64,000 nucleotides of DNA from VRUE01 sp963732225 (GTDB lineage Bacteria; Actinomycetota; Thermoleophilia; Solirubrobacterales; 70-9): assembly GCA_963732225.1 (NCBI GenBank), contig CAVSYR010000002.1, forward strand, positions 372,001 to 436,000. The letters run 5' to 3'. The position numbers and the translations under genes were made by a program. Positions 33,172-41,825 of the stretch are shown here, in pieces. The stretch's first letter is position 1; every line of letters starts with the position of its first letter. The notes beneath the pieces are model-generated. The model saw only the letters and a list, made by a program, of their open reading frames with translations. It was not told the origin of the DNA and ran no database searches.

Positions 33172-33744
33172 TCAGGCCCGCAGCCCGTCGAGCGCGACCC
33201 CAAGGATGCGGTCGATTTGCTCGGCGTCGGCGGTGCGGATTGCGGCGATGCCGCTGACCATCTTGGTTACGTCGGTGATGTCGGCGTCGGGGCGGACTAC
33301 GCCGGCCTCTTGGGCTCGTTTGAGCAGTGGCTCGCCGGCGCCGTAGATGGCGCCGCCGCAGGCGGTGAAGACCTCGGAGTCGCGGTCGATGTAGGCGAGC
33401 AGGTCCTCGGCCAGGGCGCGCTTGGTGGCGGCGAAGCCGACGAACTCGTGTAGCCAGCCGCTCAGCGCCTCCCAAGGGGGCAGGTCTTCGTAGCTTTCGA
33501 CGGCCCGGCAGATGTTCTCGACGCCCTCCAGGTAGACAGCTTCGAGCAGATCCTGACGGGTGGGGAAGTGGCGGTAGAGCGTGCCGATCCCGACGCCGGC
33601 GCGGCGGGCCACCTCCTCGAGTGTGGCTGAGGTGCCCTGTTCGGCGAACGCCTCGCGGGCAGCATTGACCAACTTGTCGTAGTTGCGGCGCGCGTCGGCC
33701 CGCTTCGGTCGCGGCGCGAGGGTGGTGACGTCGGCTGCGCTCAT
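33172..33744 (-). CDS. TetR-family transcriptional repressor of the adjacent MFS pump
   Basis: 190 aa. N-terminal TetR HTH (AAREAFAEQGTSATLEEVARRAGVGIGTLYRHF), then a helical ligand domain of the TetR_C_33 type (LSGWLHEFVGFAATKRALAEDLLA). It is divergent from an EmrB-type exporter and the shared gap carries a strong promoter overlapped by palindromes, the standard layout for a drug-responsive repressor. Confidence 0.9.
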   Translation of the reverse strand: MSAADVTTLAPRPKRADARRNYDKLVNAAREAFAEQGTSATLEEVARRAGVGIGTLYRHFPTRQDLLEAVYLEGVENICRAVESYEDLPPWEALSGWLHEFVGFAATKRALAEDLLAYIDRDSEVFTACGGAIYGAGEPLLKRAQEAGVVRPDADITDVTKMVSGIAAIRTADAEQIDRILGVALDGLRA

Positions 33745-33773
33745 GGCTCTTCTCTAAATCTTGCAGATTGGGG

Positions 33774-33803
33774 TTGACAAAGCGGAGGCACCCTCCGTAT
33801 AGT
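33774..33803 (+). promoter_or_regulatory. Sigma-70-type promoter of the MFS gene
   Basis: TTGACA (33774-33779) and TATAGT (33798-33803) are separated by 18 nt. This is the clearest promoter in the window, reading toward the MFS gene at 33891. Confidence 0.8.
33783..33797. promoter_or_regulatory. TetR operator O1 (CGGAGG-N3-CCTCCG)
   Basis: A perfect 6-bp-arm palindrome filling the spacer between the -35 and -10 boxes. Occupancy would block RNA polymerase. Confidence 0.75.
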
Positions 33804-33815
33804 ACTCGTACGAAC

Positions 33816-33830
33816 CGGAGGAACCCTCCG
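33816..33830. promoter_or_regulatory. TetR operator O2 (CGGAGG-N3-CCTCCG)
   Basis: The same palindrome as O1, with its centre 33 bp downstream (about three helical turns), just past the transcription start. A related GGAGGCCTCC lies at 33839-33848. Confidence 0.72.
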
Positions 33831-33890
33831 AATTACCCGGAGGCCTCCTCCACTTTAGCACCGCTCCTCTCTCCCCGAAAGGGCTATTTG

Positions 33891-35303
33891 ATGACGTCCA
33901 AGTCCCCAGCTCCCAATCCCAACTTCATCCTCGCGATCATCCTCGGCTGCTACCTGATGATCATCCTCGACGTCTCCGTGGTGATCACCGCCCTGCCCAA
34001 CATCCACCGGGATCTCGGCTTCTCCGACTCGGCGCTCTCCTGGGTCCAGAACGCCTATGCGCTTACCTTTGGCGGGTTGCTCCTGCTTGGCGCCCGCGCT
34101 GGCGACCTGCTCGGGCGGCGCCGCGTCTTCGTCGCCGGCATCGCCCTCTTCACCGCCGCCTCGATGCTCGGCGGCATCGCTCAGTCGCCCGCCTGGCTGC
34201 TCGGCGCGCGTGCCCTTCAGGGCGTCGGCGCCGCGATCGCCGCACCCTCGACCCTCGCCCTGCTCACGGTCAGCTTCCCGGAGGGCCGCGAGCGCACCCG
34301 CGCCGTCGCCTATTACAGCGCCGTCGCCGGGGCCGGCGGCAGTGTCGGCCTCGTCCTCGGCGGCGTACTCACCACCTGGGCCTCGTGGCGCTGGGGGCTC
34401 TTCATCAACGTCCCGATTGGCATGGCGCTGATCTGGCTGGCGCCCCGCCACCTGCCCGAGACCGAGCGCCAAACCGGCCACTTCGACTTCCCCGGCGCCG
34501 CCACTTCGACGCTTGGCATGACCGCGCTTGTCTACGGCCTAGTGCGCGCGGCGGATGTCAGCTGGGGAGATCCAGTGGCGCTCTTCTCCTTCGTTGCCGC
34601 CGCGGCGCTGCTTGCCGCCTTCGTTGCCAACGAGCGCCGGGCTGAGCACCCGATCACGCCGCTGCGCCTGTTCTCGAGCCGCGTCCGCTCCGGCGCCTAC
34701 GGCGCGCGCATGCTGGCGGTGGGGGCGATGTTCGGGATGTTCTTCTTCCTCACCCAGTTCATGCAGGGCGCCGAGGGCTACAGCGCTCTCACTGCCGGTC
34801 TCGCCTTCCTGCCGATGACGCTCTCGCTGTTCGCGACGGTGCAGGCGGTCCCCCGGATCACCGCCCGGATCGGTGAGCTGCGCCTGCTGGCTGGCGGCCT
34901 GCTGCTGGCGCTGATCGGGATGACCTGGCTCAGCCGCATCTCGGTCGGCGCCGACTACGTCACCCAGATGGCGATGCCGATGGTCCTGCTGGGGATCGGC
35001 ATGGGCTCGGCCTTCACGCCCCTGACTACAGCCGGTATCCACGGCGTTGCCGACCGCGATGCAGGCGCCGCGTCGGGCCTGGTCAACACCGCCCACCAGC
35101 TGGGCGGCACGCTCGGAATCGGGATCCTGATCACGGTCTTCACCGCGGCCGGCAACGGTGCGGCGAACCAGCTGGCCGAAGGCGTGCCGGCGGCGCTGAC
35201 CGCCTCGGCGATCCTGATCGCGCTGGCGCTTGTCGTGGTGGTGACGGTGATGCGGCCACAGGTCGAGCCGGTTGGTCTCGCCGAGCCCGAGGCGGCCGCC
35301 TGA
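33891..35303 (+). CDS. MFS transporter, DHA2 (EmrB/QacA) drug efflux family
   Basis: 470 aa from ATG 33891. Fourteen-helix DHA2 pattern: motif D1-like LDVSVVITALPNIHRDLGFS, motif A LLLGARAGDLLGRRRVFVAG, motif C VAGAGGSVGLVLGGVLT. It exports drugs or other hydrophobic compounds with protons. Regulated by the divergent TetR at operators overlapping its promoter. Confidence 0.9.
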   Translation: MTSKSPAPNPNFILAIILGCYLMIILDVSVVITALPNIHRDLGFSDSALSWVQNAYALTFGGLLLLGARAGDLLGRRRVFVAGIALFTAASMLGGIAQSPAWLLGARALQGVGAAIAAPSTLALLTVSFPEGRERTRAVAYYSAVAGAGGSVGLVLGGVLTTWASWRWGLFINVPIGMALIWLAPRHLPETERQTGHFDFPGAATSTLGMTALVYGLVRAADVSWGDPVALFSFVAAAALLAAFVANERRAEHPITPLRLFSSRVRSGAYGARMLAVGAMFGMFFFLTQFMQGAEGYSALTAGLAFLPMTLSLFATVQAVPRITARIGELRLLAGGLLLALIGMTWLSRISVGADYVTQMAMPMVLLGIGMGSAFTPLTTAGIHGVADRDAGAASGLVNTAHQLGGTLGIGILITVFTAAGNGAANQLAEGVPAALTASAILIALALVVVVTVMRPQVEPVGLAEPEAAA

Positions 35304-35394
35304 GAGGAGTCCCAAGCGCAGGCGGCGGTGGAGGGCTGGCGCCTCGCTTGGCGAAGGGAGACGGCTGACCGGCGATTCGACCAGGAGGGGCGCG

Positions 35395-36291
35395 ATGAAA
35401 CAGCATCTGCTCAGCGACGGTGACCGCGCGGCGCTGCAGGCGTTGGTTCCCCTCGCCGGTGCGCTTGGGGTCGGCACGATCTTCGCGCTCTTCTTCGGCG
35501 GGCGGCGGAAGTCCGGGATCGCAGTGTTCGAACTGTTCGCGATCGTCGCGGTGCTGACGGCGGCTGGGTCAACCGCCTACTTCAGCGTCTCGCTGCTGCA
35601 CCAAAACGAAGCGATCACCAGCCATGAACTGACCCAGACGGCGACGCCGCTGGTGGTTGCCGCCTTCCTCCTCGTCTTCGTCAGCGTCTTCGCTCGGCTG
35701 CCGGGCATCATCACCTTGCTGCCGCTGGCGATCGCCGGCATCGTCATCGCCGCCCTGCTGTCGAGCTCGACCTGGTCGGTCGGCCCCGAAAACGCCAGCC
35801 TCGTCGCCCTCGCGATGCTTGCCGTCGGCGCCGTCGTCGGTATTGCCGCCTGGCTGGTCGACCGCCTCGACATCGGCCGGGAGGGACGAGCGGAACAGCG
35901 ACGCTTGAGCCAGCTCTACGCCGCTGGCTACGCGTCGGCCGAGAAGGCTCCACGCTTCGTCCTGCCCCAAGTGGACCCCATCTCCACGGCCGGCGAGCTG
36001 GCCTGCTGGGAGAGGAAGGACAAGTCCTACCTCGACCTGCCCGGCTGGCTGCGCCTACGCGGCGAGGCGGGGTCGCGATGGCGCGCCTTGTCCGCCGGCG
36101 AGGCGCGCCCGCCGATCGGCGCGACGATCCTCACCGACGTCAAGGTCGGCCTCCGCCTCCCGGGGTCTCACAGCCAGCCCACCGTGCGGGTGTCGCTGCT
36201 CGAGCCGAGCTGTGACAGCGAGCTACGTGTGCGCGAGATCCGCCCTAACGAGGACGGCCTCTTCGACGTCACCGACCTCGGGATCGTCTAG
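35395..36291 (+). CDS. Membrane protein with C-terminal soluble domain, hypothetical
   Basis: 298 aa from ATG 35395 with AGGAGGGG at 35382-35389. Four hydrophobic segments fall in the first 155 residues (LGVGTIFALFFGG, LFAIVAVLTAAGSTAYF, LVVAAFLLVFVSVFARL, LLPLAIAGIVIAALLS, plus ALAMLAVGAVVGIAAWLV). They are followed by a cytoplasmic-looking domain of about 120 residues. No family recognised. Confidence 0.65.
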   Translation: MKQHLLSDGDRAALQALVPLAGALGVGTIFALFFGGRRKSGIAVFELFAIVAVLTAAGSTAYFSVSLLHQNEAITSHELTQTATPLVVAAFLLVFVSVFARLPGIITLLPLAIAGIVIAALLSSSTWSVGPENASLVALAMLAVGAVVGIAAWLVDRLDIGREGRAEQRRLSQLYAAGYASAEKAPRFVLPQVDPISTAGELACWERKDKSYLDLPGWLRLRGEAGSRWRALSAGEARPPIGATILTDVKVGLRLPGSHSQPTVRVSLLEPSCDSELRVREIRPNEDGLFDVTDLGIV

Positions 36292-36306
36292 CCGCGCCGG
36301 CGCCGC

Positions 36307-36690
36307 TCAGTCCTTCGGCGCGTAGCGGTTGTGGATCATCAGGTTGTTGCCGGCGGGGTCGGCGAAGAACGCCATGTGGCAGACGCCGCTGTCGAGGGTG
36401 TCGGCGAGGAATTTGACTCCCTTCGACTCGAGCTCGGCGCGGGTGGCTTCGACGTCTTCGACGTGGAAGGCGATCGGGTGGGTGTTTGGCTCGAACTCGC
36501 GGCCGATTGCGGCGGCGTCGACCACCTGCAGGGTGAGGCTGCCGGTCTCGACCTCACCGCCGGGGATTTTGCCGTAGTCGACTGATTGCTCGAGGCCGAG
36601 GGTCTGGCAGTAGAACTCGATCGCAGCGGGGTAGTCGGTGACGAAGACGGTGGCGAAGTCGACGCCGGTGATCGTGGTGGGGCCTGGCAT
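36307..36690 (-). CDS. VOC-family (glyoxalase/bleomycin-resistance-like) protein
   Basis: 127 aa, one vicinal-oxygen-chelate domain. It has the beta-alpha-beta2 pattern FATVFVTDYPAAIEFYCQTLGL, HPIAFHVEDVEATRAEL and CHMAFFADPAGNNLMIHNRY. Metal-site residues His and Glu are in expected places. Substrate unknown; many such proteins detoxify aldehydes or bind drugs. Divergent from the small membrane protein at 36720. Confidence 0.85.
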   Translation of the reverse strand: MPGPTTITGVDFATVFVTDYPAAIEFYCQTLGLEQSVDYGKIPGGEVETGSLTLQVVDAAAIGREFEPNTHPIAFHVEDVEATRAELESKGVKFLADTLDSGVCHMAFFADPAGNNLMIHNRYAPKD

Positions 36691-36719
36691 GGCTCTCTCC
36701 TAGCTGGTATTCAGGGAAG

Positions 36720-37145
36720 GTGGTTCTGGGAGACGATACGAAGGTGGTGCTGCTGGCGGCGGCGCTGATGTTCCTCTGGGCGCTGCTGCTGGGGGTGCTG
36801 AAGTTCCGCCAGATGGATGCCTCCGATGAGGGGCTGGCGCATCCCTACACCGACATTGCCCACCGGGCGGCGCTGCTCTACAGCTTCGCCCTGCTGCTGG
36901 TTGCCACCTTTGTCGAGCTCAGTGGCTGGGGTGTGCTGGTCAACCTGCTCGCCGCCGGGGCGCTGGCCTTCTACTTCTACGCCGCCGTCTTCGGCTACAT
37001 GGTGCACGGCCTCAAGCGCGACACCGACAACCAGTTCCGCCGCCCGGGGCGCGGGCTCGAGGCCTTCATGGCGACGCTGATCGTCGCCGAGATCGGCGGT
37101 TGGCTGGTCTTGATCGCCGGCTTCCTCGACGCGCAGATCTTCTAG
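36720..37145 (+). CDS. Small four-helix membrane protein, hypothetical
   Basis: 141 aa, GTG start. Hydrophobic segments are LLAAALMFLWALLLGVL, AALLYSFALLLVATFV, VLVNLLAAGALAFYFYAAVFGYMV and ATLIVAEIGGWLVLIAGFL. No known family. The stop overlaps the stop of the convergent gene (CTAG at 37142-37145). Confidence 0.65.
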   Translation: MVLGDDTKVVLLAAALMFLWALLLGVLKFRQMDASDEGLAHPYTDIAHRAALLYSFALLLVATFVELSGWGVLVNLLAAGALAFYFYAAVFGYMVHGLKRDTDNQFRRPGRGLEAFMATLIVAEIGGWLVLIAGFLDAQIF

Positions 37146-37627
37146 TCGGCGAGTCCGACCTCGAGTAGTTGCTCGGCCCCCTTTCCCAGGGTCTCGCGCA
37201 CCTCGCCCTCCGCGATTCTGGAAGCGATCGAAGCAAGGGTGAGGGCGCCGACGACGCGCGAAGTGCCGAGATCGGGCGTGAATTCTTCTTCCGGTTCGGG
37301 CGGCCAAGGAAACGGCCACTTGCTGGGCCAGGGAAAGGGAAAGAGCTTGGGTGAGTTGCCGCACCAATCGTCGACCGCCCGGGCGACGATCGTCGCCGCT
37401 GCCTCCGAGTCGCCGGCGGCCTCAGCCGCGATTGCGGCGTGGGCAATCTCCTTTGCAACCTTCGCCGAGGCGAGCTGAAGCTTCGCCGCGGGAGGAAGGG
37501 GCTGCGGGTTGAGGCCGGCCGCCGCGCTTGCAATCGCGATCGGCGGACCGTGGGGAATGATCGCGTCCCAGATCGCCGGGTTGATGTGCCCGAGTTTGAT
37601 CACCAGGCGAATGAAGCTGAAGTCCAC
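37142..37627 (-). CDS. LNPQPLPP-motif protein, hypothetical
   Basis: 161 aa, GTG start at 37627 with AGGAG (minus strand 37633-37637). Residues 36-46 hold GLNPQPLPPAA, a short motif that recurs in otherwise unrelated bacterial hypothetical proteins. A proline/tryptophan stretch (FPFPWPSKWPFPWPPEP) follows near residue 95. The rest is helical (LQLASAKVAKEIAHAAIAAE). Function unknown. It has its own promoter upstream. Confidence 0.6.
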   Translation of the reverse strand: MDFSFIRLVIKLGHINPAIWDAIIPHGPPIAIASAAAGLNPQPLPPAAKLQLASAKVAKEIAHAAIAAEAAGDSEAAATIVARAVDDWCGNSPKLFPFPWPSKWPFPWPPEPEEEFTPDLGTSRVVGALTLASIASRIAEGEVRETLGKGAEQLLEVGLAD

Positions 37628-37660
37628 GAGGGCTCCTATCGTCGAGGGCTGACGGAGCGA

Positions 37661-37690
37661 CCTCTATCACAGAGGAACTTAATTAGTCAA
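37661..37690 (-). promoter_or_regulatory. Promoter of the LNPQPLPP gene
   Basis: On the minus strand TTGACT (37690-37685) and TAGAGG (37666-37661) are 18 nt apart in an AT-rich patch, about 35 nt before the GTG start. Confidence 0.5.
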
Positions 37691-37714
37691 TAATTACTGT
37701 GGAAAACCCGCAGC

Positions 37715-39649
37715 TCAACCGGAGACGACGCAGTCCTTGGCGTCGGTCATCTTCAGCGGTTCGGTGTTGGGGAACGATTCCAGCAGCGCGTCGGCGATCA
37801 AGCGGCCGCGGGCGGCGTAGCCTTCGGAGGTGAAGTGAATCCCGTCGGGGATGAACCATTTGTCCTTGACGTCGGCGGCCCAGTTGTAGATGCGCATGTT
37901 GGGGTAGCGGTCGCAGGCGGCGAGCAGGGCTTCGTCCCAGCTCTTCATATTCGCCTCGGCGTAGGGGCCGCTCGGCACCAGTGACTTGACGTTGACCCAC
38001 ATCACCGGTTCATCGCCGATCGTCGACATCATGCTTTCGATCCGATCGTCATAGGTGAAGTTGGAGCCGGCGGCGACGTTGGCCGCCTCGTTGGTCCCCA
38101 TCGCGATCACCCAGCAGCCCCTGAAGCCTTCGTTCTTCCACGCTTCGGCGACTTCCTGGGCGTTCGGTTCGCCCTCGAAGTTCTCGTAGATCGAGCGGGC
38201 GCCGGCCACCTCGAGGTGCGCCGTGGTCGCGCCCACCCGCGCGTACTGGGCGGCGATCAGCTCGTCGCGCGGCAAATATTCTTCGGAGACCAGGCCCTCC
38301 GAGGTCGAGTCGCCGATGTGGACGACGCCTTCGCAGGAGGTCGCCAGCGGCTTGCGCCTGGCGTTCTTGGCGGTGACCGTCTTGGCCACATTCGCCGAGC
38401 CGATCGCGGGCGAGTTGGAGACGCCCACCCCGGCCAGGCCGGCGATCGCCGCGACTACGACGATGCCCGCTGCCGCGATGCCGACCCAGCCCTCGCGCGA
38501 CACCCGCACCCGCCTCAGCTCACCGGCTTTCCAGCGTTTCCAAAGCCGGCCCAGGGCGCCGTGGCGGATCGGGTTCTCCACGTAGCGCCAGGAGAGCTCG
38601 GCCACCGCCCCGATCGCCGCCACCTGCAGGATCGCCCGCAGCAGGTTGGGGCCGTGCACGCCCTGGGGCGAGGTGAGAACGATGATCGGCAGGGTCCAGA
38701 GGTAGATCCCGTAGGAGCGTTCGCCGATCCACTGCATCGGCTTGCAGCCGACGATCGGCCCGAGGCGCGAAGCGGGATGGGCGAAGGCGGCGACCGAGAG
38801 CGCCGTGCCCAGCGCCAGCAGCGCGAAGCCGCCGCGGTAGAGGAAGGGCGAGAACTCGTTCGAGCGCCAGAACATCAGTCCGATCACGACGAGCCCGGCG
38901 AGCCCGGCGGCGTCGATCGTCCGCCGCGCCTGCGGCGCCACCTTGCCGGTCAGGCGTCGGCTGGGCCAGACCATCGCCAATGCCGCGCCAACCAGCAGCT
39001 CGAGCGCCCGGGTGTCGGTGCCGTAGTAGACCCGCGAGGGATCGAGCGAGGGGTGGTAGAGGACCGCCATCAGGATCCCCGAGCAGAGCGCTGCGACCAG
39101 CGCGACGGCGGCCAGCCGCGGTCGCGGCCCGGCCTTGCGCCTGTCTTCCGGCACGAAGTGGAGCGCCGCCATCAGCAGGAAGGGCCAGACGATGTAGAAC
39201 TGCTCCTCGACCGAGAGCGACCAGAGGTGGTTGAGCGGCGAGGGCGGCGCGAAGCGGGCGAAGTAGGAGACGTTGTGGAGGATCAGCCACCAGTTGTTGA
39301 AGTAACCGACGGCGCTGAGCACGGCCAGGCGGAAGTCGCTCGGCTGGTGTGGACCGATCACCGTCACCCAGGCCGTCACCACGATCAGCATCAGGAAGAG
39401 GGCCGGCAGCAGGCGGCGGGCGCGGGCGAGCCAGAAGGACTTCAGCTTGATCCCGCCCTGATTGACCTGGTTGAGCAGGATGTCGGTGATCAGGTAGCCG
39501 CTGAGGGTGAAGAAGACGCCGACCCCGAGCAGCCCGCCTTCGGCCCAGCCGAATTTGAGGTGGTAGAGGACGACGCCGAGGACCGCGATCGCGCGCAGGC
39601 CGTCGAGGCCCGGCATGTAGCGCTGGCCGCGCCCTACCGGTTCAGGCAT
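37715..39649 (-). CDS. Acyltransferase 3 (OafA/YrhL-like) with C-terminal SGNH domain
   Basis: 644 aa from ATG 39649. Residues 10-370 are the 10-11-helix acyltransferase-3 domain (YMPGLDGLRAIAVLGVVLYHL, GVGVFFTLSGYLITDILL, LNHLWSLSVEEQFYIVWPFLL, IGERSYGIYLWTLPIIVL). A linking helix and a periplasmic SGNH hydrolase domain follow (HIGDSTSEG block I, GTNEAANVA block III, DGIHFTSEG block V). This build O-acetylates cell-surface polysaccharides. Its start overlaps the end of the upstream SGNH gene by 8 nt. Confidence 0.9.
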   Translation of the reverse strand: MPEPVGRGQRYMPGLDGLRAIAVLGVVLYHLKFGWAEGGLLGVGVFFTLSGYLITDILLNQVNQGGIKLKSFWLARARRLLPALFLMLIVVTAWVTVIGPHQPSDFRLAVLSAVGYFNNWWLILHNVSYFARFAPPSPLNHLWSLSVEEQFYIVWPFLLMAALHFVPEDRRKAGPRPRLAAVALVAALCSGILMAVLYHPSLDPSRVYYGTDTRALELLVGAALAMVWPSRRLTGKVAPQARRTIDAAGLAGLVVIGLMFWRSNEFSPFLYRGGFALLALGTALSVAAFAHPASRLGPIVGCKPMQWIGERSYGIYLWTLPIIVLTSPQGVHGPNLLRAILQVAAIGAVAELSWRYVENPIRHGALGRLWKRWKAGELRRVRVSREGWVGIAAAGIVVVAAIAGLAGVGVSNSPAIGSANVAKTVTAKNARRKPLATSCEGVVHIGDSTSEGLVSEEYLPRDELIAAQYARVGATTAHLEVAGARSIYENFEGEPNAQEVAEAWKNEGFRGCWVIAMGTNEAANVAAGSNFTYDDRIESMMSTIGDEPVMWVNVKSLVPSGPYAEANMKSWDEALLAACDRYPNMRIYNWAADVKDKWFIPDGIHFTSEGYAARGRLIADALLESFPNTEPLKMTDAKDCVVSG

Positions 39650-40373
39650 CGCCGGCCAGCGAGATCGGGAAGAGCCGTAGCGCTCGGCCGATGATCGAGT
39701 CGAGCAGCTCGGCCTCGCGCCGCGCCAGCTTGTGCGCCGGCGGCAGGTCGGGACCGGATTCCAGCGCCGGTTTGGCGACCGGCGCCGTGGCGATTCCAAG
39801 GCAAGTCTTGATCCCCTGGGCGATCAGGCGGGCGCGGAGTTCGGCCCCGGCCGCGATCGGGTGCAGGTCGTCGGCCTGCATCAGCTCGGGGTGGGTTTCC
39901 TCCGCCGTCGCCCAGTCGGGCACCTGCGTCCCCGGTCGCGAGGCGGCGAATTCCTCGACCACCCTGTTCTTGCCGGCGCTGTCGATGCCGTTGACGGTAA
40001 GGCCGTGGATGGTCGGCACCACCATGCAGCGCTCGCCGATCTCCGCCGCCACCTTGCGCAGGTTTCCGGCGAGGATCTCGGGATAAGCGGGGTTGTCGTT
40101 GGTGCCAGCGTCGAAAACGATCACCGACTGCGACGGGTCATAGCTTTCCTGGAAGAGGTCGAAGATCTGGAAGCTGTTGGAACCGCCGACCGCGTTGATG
40201 GTCAGCGGCACTCCCGGTAGGTACTGCTTCAAGTAGGGCGAGGTCAGTTCCTCGAGGCTGTCGCCGACGACCAGCACACCGCCGCTGCCACTCGCCTGCG
40301 CTGAGGGAGCGGTGAACAGGATGAGAGCAACAAGAGTGGCCGCCAGGGTCGCGAGCTTGCGCAAACTCGGCAT
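39642..40373 (-). CDS. Secreted SGNH/GDSL hydrolase
   Basis: 243 aa from ATG 40373. Signal peptide (LATLAATLVALILFTAPSAQA) then SGNH blocks: VVGDSLEEL (Ser), INAVGGSNS (Gly), DAGTNDNPA (Asn) and DDLHPIAAG (Asp-His). It likely acts as an esterase on the same surface polymer as the downstream acyltransferase, with which it is overlapped. Confidence 0.83.
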   Translation of the reverse strand: MPSLRKLATLAATLVALILFTAPSAQASGSGGVLVVGDSLEELTSPYLKQYLPGVPLTINAVGGSNSFQIFDLFQESYDPSQSVIVFDAGTNDNPAYPEILAGNLRKVAAEIGERCMVVPTIHGLTVNGIDSAGKNRVVEEFAASRPGTQVPDWATAEETHPELMQADDLHPIAAGAELRARLIAQGIKTCLGIATAPVAKPALESGPDLPPAHKLARREAELLDSIIGRALRLFPISLAGDA

Positions 40374-40397
40374 CCGGCGAATTTCTACACTACGCCG

Positions 40398-40892
40398 ATG
40401 CGGCTCAGCTCGGCGGCGACAGTCGGCATCCTGCTGGGCCTGGCGCTGATCCTGGGCGCTTGCGGCGAGGACGGGACGACGGCTGCCGACAAGCCGGCGA
40501 GCACCCCCAAGACCACGTCGGCCCCACCGGCGCACATCGCGAGCACCCGCAACTCCTGCCGCCAGCTGCGTCCCTTCCTCGGCTCGATGGTGAAACTGCG
40601 CGACGACCTGGCCCGGGGCCTCAGCTACGACGACTACCTGCGCGAGGTGCAGGGCGTGCGCGCGGTCTACGCCCGCATCGACGCCGACAAGCTGACCGCG
40701 GGCTGCCTGCTCGCCGCCGGCGGTCCGGCCGAGCGCGCCCTCAACCTCTACATCGACGCGACCAACACCTGGGGCGACTGCCTGGCAACGGTGTCCTGCA
40801 ACACGCACTCAATCGAACCGAAGCTGCAGCGCAAGTGGGCGCTCGCCGCCCACCAGCTCAGATCCGCCCAACAGGGCCTGCGTCGCGCCTAG
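40398..40892 (+). CDS. Putative lipoprotein, hypothetical
   Basis: 164 aa, start 24 nt from the divergent SGNH gene. Lipoprotein signal peptide ending in the lipobox LGAC (VGILLGLALILGAC), then a Thr/Pro linker. The mature helical domain has four cysteines. Lgt, encoded at 7911, would acylate it. Function unknown. Its stop overlaps the convergent methyltransferase stop by 4 nt. Confidence 0.7.
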   Translation: MRLSSAATVGILLGLALILGACGEDGTTAADKPASTPKTTSAPPAHIASTRNSCRQLRPFLGSMVKLRDDLARGLSYDDYLREVQGVRAVYARIDADKLTAGCLLAAGGPAERALNLYIDATNTWGDCLATVSCNTHSIEPKLQRKWALAAHQLRSAQQGLRRA

Positions 40893-41665
40893 CCGGCGAT
40901 GCGGGCGATGTAGATCGCCTTGGTGTGTGCGGGCTCGAGCGGCTGGGTGGGGATGCCGTCGAGACCGTGACCGTAGACGGCGAGGCATTCCAGCCCGGCA
41001 CCCGCAAGCGCCGCCTGCACCTCGGTTTCGGGAAAGTGACGCTGGCGGTGGGTGAGCACCTCGCCGGGGGCGATTTCCATTTGCGACTCACAGACCGAGC
41101 CCGGTGGCACATCGGCCGGGGCCATCCCCCGCCAGATCAGTCGCCGCCCGCCGCGCTCGAGCACCGTGGTTTCGGCGAAGAAGGTGCGGTAAGCCTGGAG
41201 CTCGTTGAGGTCGAAGAGCAGCAGTCCGGTCGGAGCGAGGTTGGCTCGCATTCCCGCCAACGCCTGCCTCAGTTCCGCGGGGCTGAGCAGGTAGTTGATC
41301 GCGTCGTCCAAGGCCCAGACCAGGTCGAACTCACCGAATTCAGGCAGGTCGAGCATGTCGGCGACCGTGAGCTGCACTGTGTCGCCTGCTTTCTCACGAG
41401 CAAGCTCCAGCATCGCCGGGGAGATGTCACAGCCAGTCACCTCCCAACCCTGGGCCAGCATCGGTAGGAAGCTCGTGCCGGTGCCGCAACCGACATCGAG
41501 CAGGCGCTTGCCGGTCAGGCCGCGGCGCTTCAGTACCTCGACCAGGTCGGCGATCCACGCCTCGCTTTCGTAGTGACCGGTGAAGTCGTCATAGACGGGC
41601 GCCATCGCCTCGTAGGTGCGCTGCGCCCAATCCCCACCCGTCTGCCCCGACGCGGTTACCCCCAT
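40889..41665 (-). CDS. SAM-dependent class I methyltransferase
   Basis: 258 aa from ATG 41665; a TTG at 41692 is an alternative. The motifs are YEAMAPVYDDFTGHY, SAM motif I LLDVGCGTGTSFLPML, VTGCDISPAMLELAR, LVWALDDAINYLL and LLFDLNELQAYRTFFAE. Typical of small-molecule or ubiquinone/UbiE-like methyltransferases. Substrate unknown. Divergent from the sigma factor gene. Confidence 0.85.
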   Translation of the reverse strand: MGVTASGQTGGDWAQRTYEAMAPVYDDFTGHYESEAWIADLVEVLKRRGLTGKRLLDVGCGTGTSFLPMLAQGWEVTGCDISPAMLELAREKAGDTVQLTVADMLDLPEFGEFDLVWALDDAINYLLSPAELRQALAGMRANLAPTGLLLFDLNELQAYRTFFAETTVLERGGRRLIWRGMAPADVPPGSVCESQMEIAPGEVLTHRQRHFPETEVQAALAGAGLECLAVYGHGLDGIPTQPLEPAHTKAIYIARIAG

Positions 41666-41825
41666 GGAATAAAGACCAGATCTGTGATCCAAAAAGTTTC
41701 AGCAATAAAATTCACCCGTTTGGTTTTAGAAGTAGTACGGTCGAGCAATCAACGTTTCGATCATTCAAGAATCGGATCAGGGTGATGGTTGGGAGTGGGA
41801 TGAGGCGCACCGTTTTTGCCTGCGG

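Noticed and set aside
29600..33200. Possible att duplication of the tRNA-Asp 3' end
   Set aside because: I looked for a second copy of the T-arm/acceptor sequence downstream of the large gene and found none, and there is no integrase, so an integrated island is not demonstrated.
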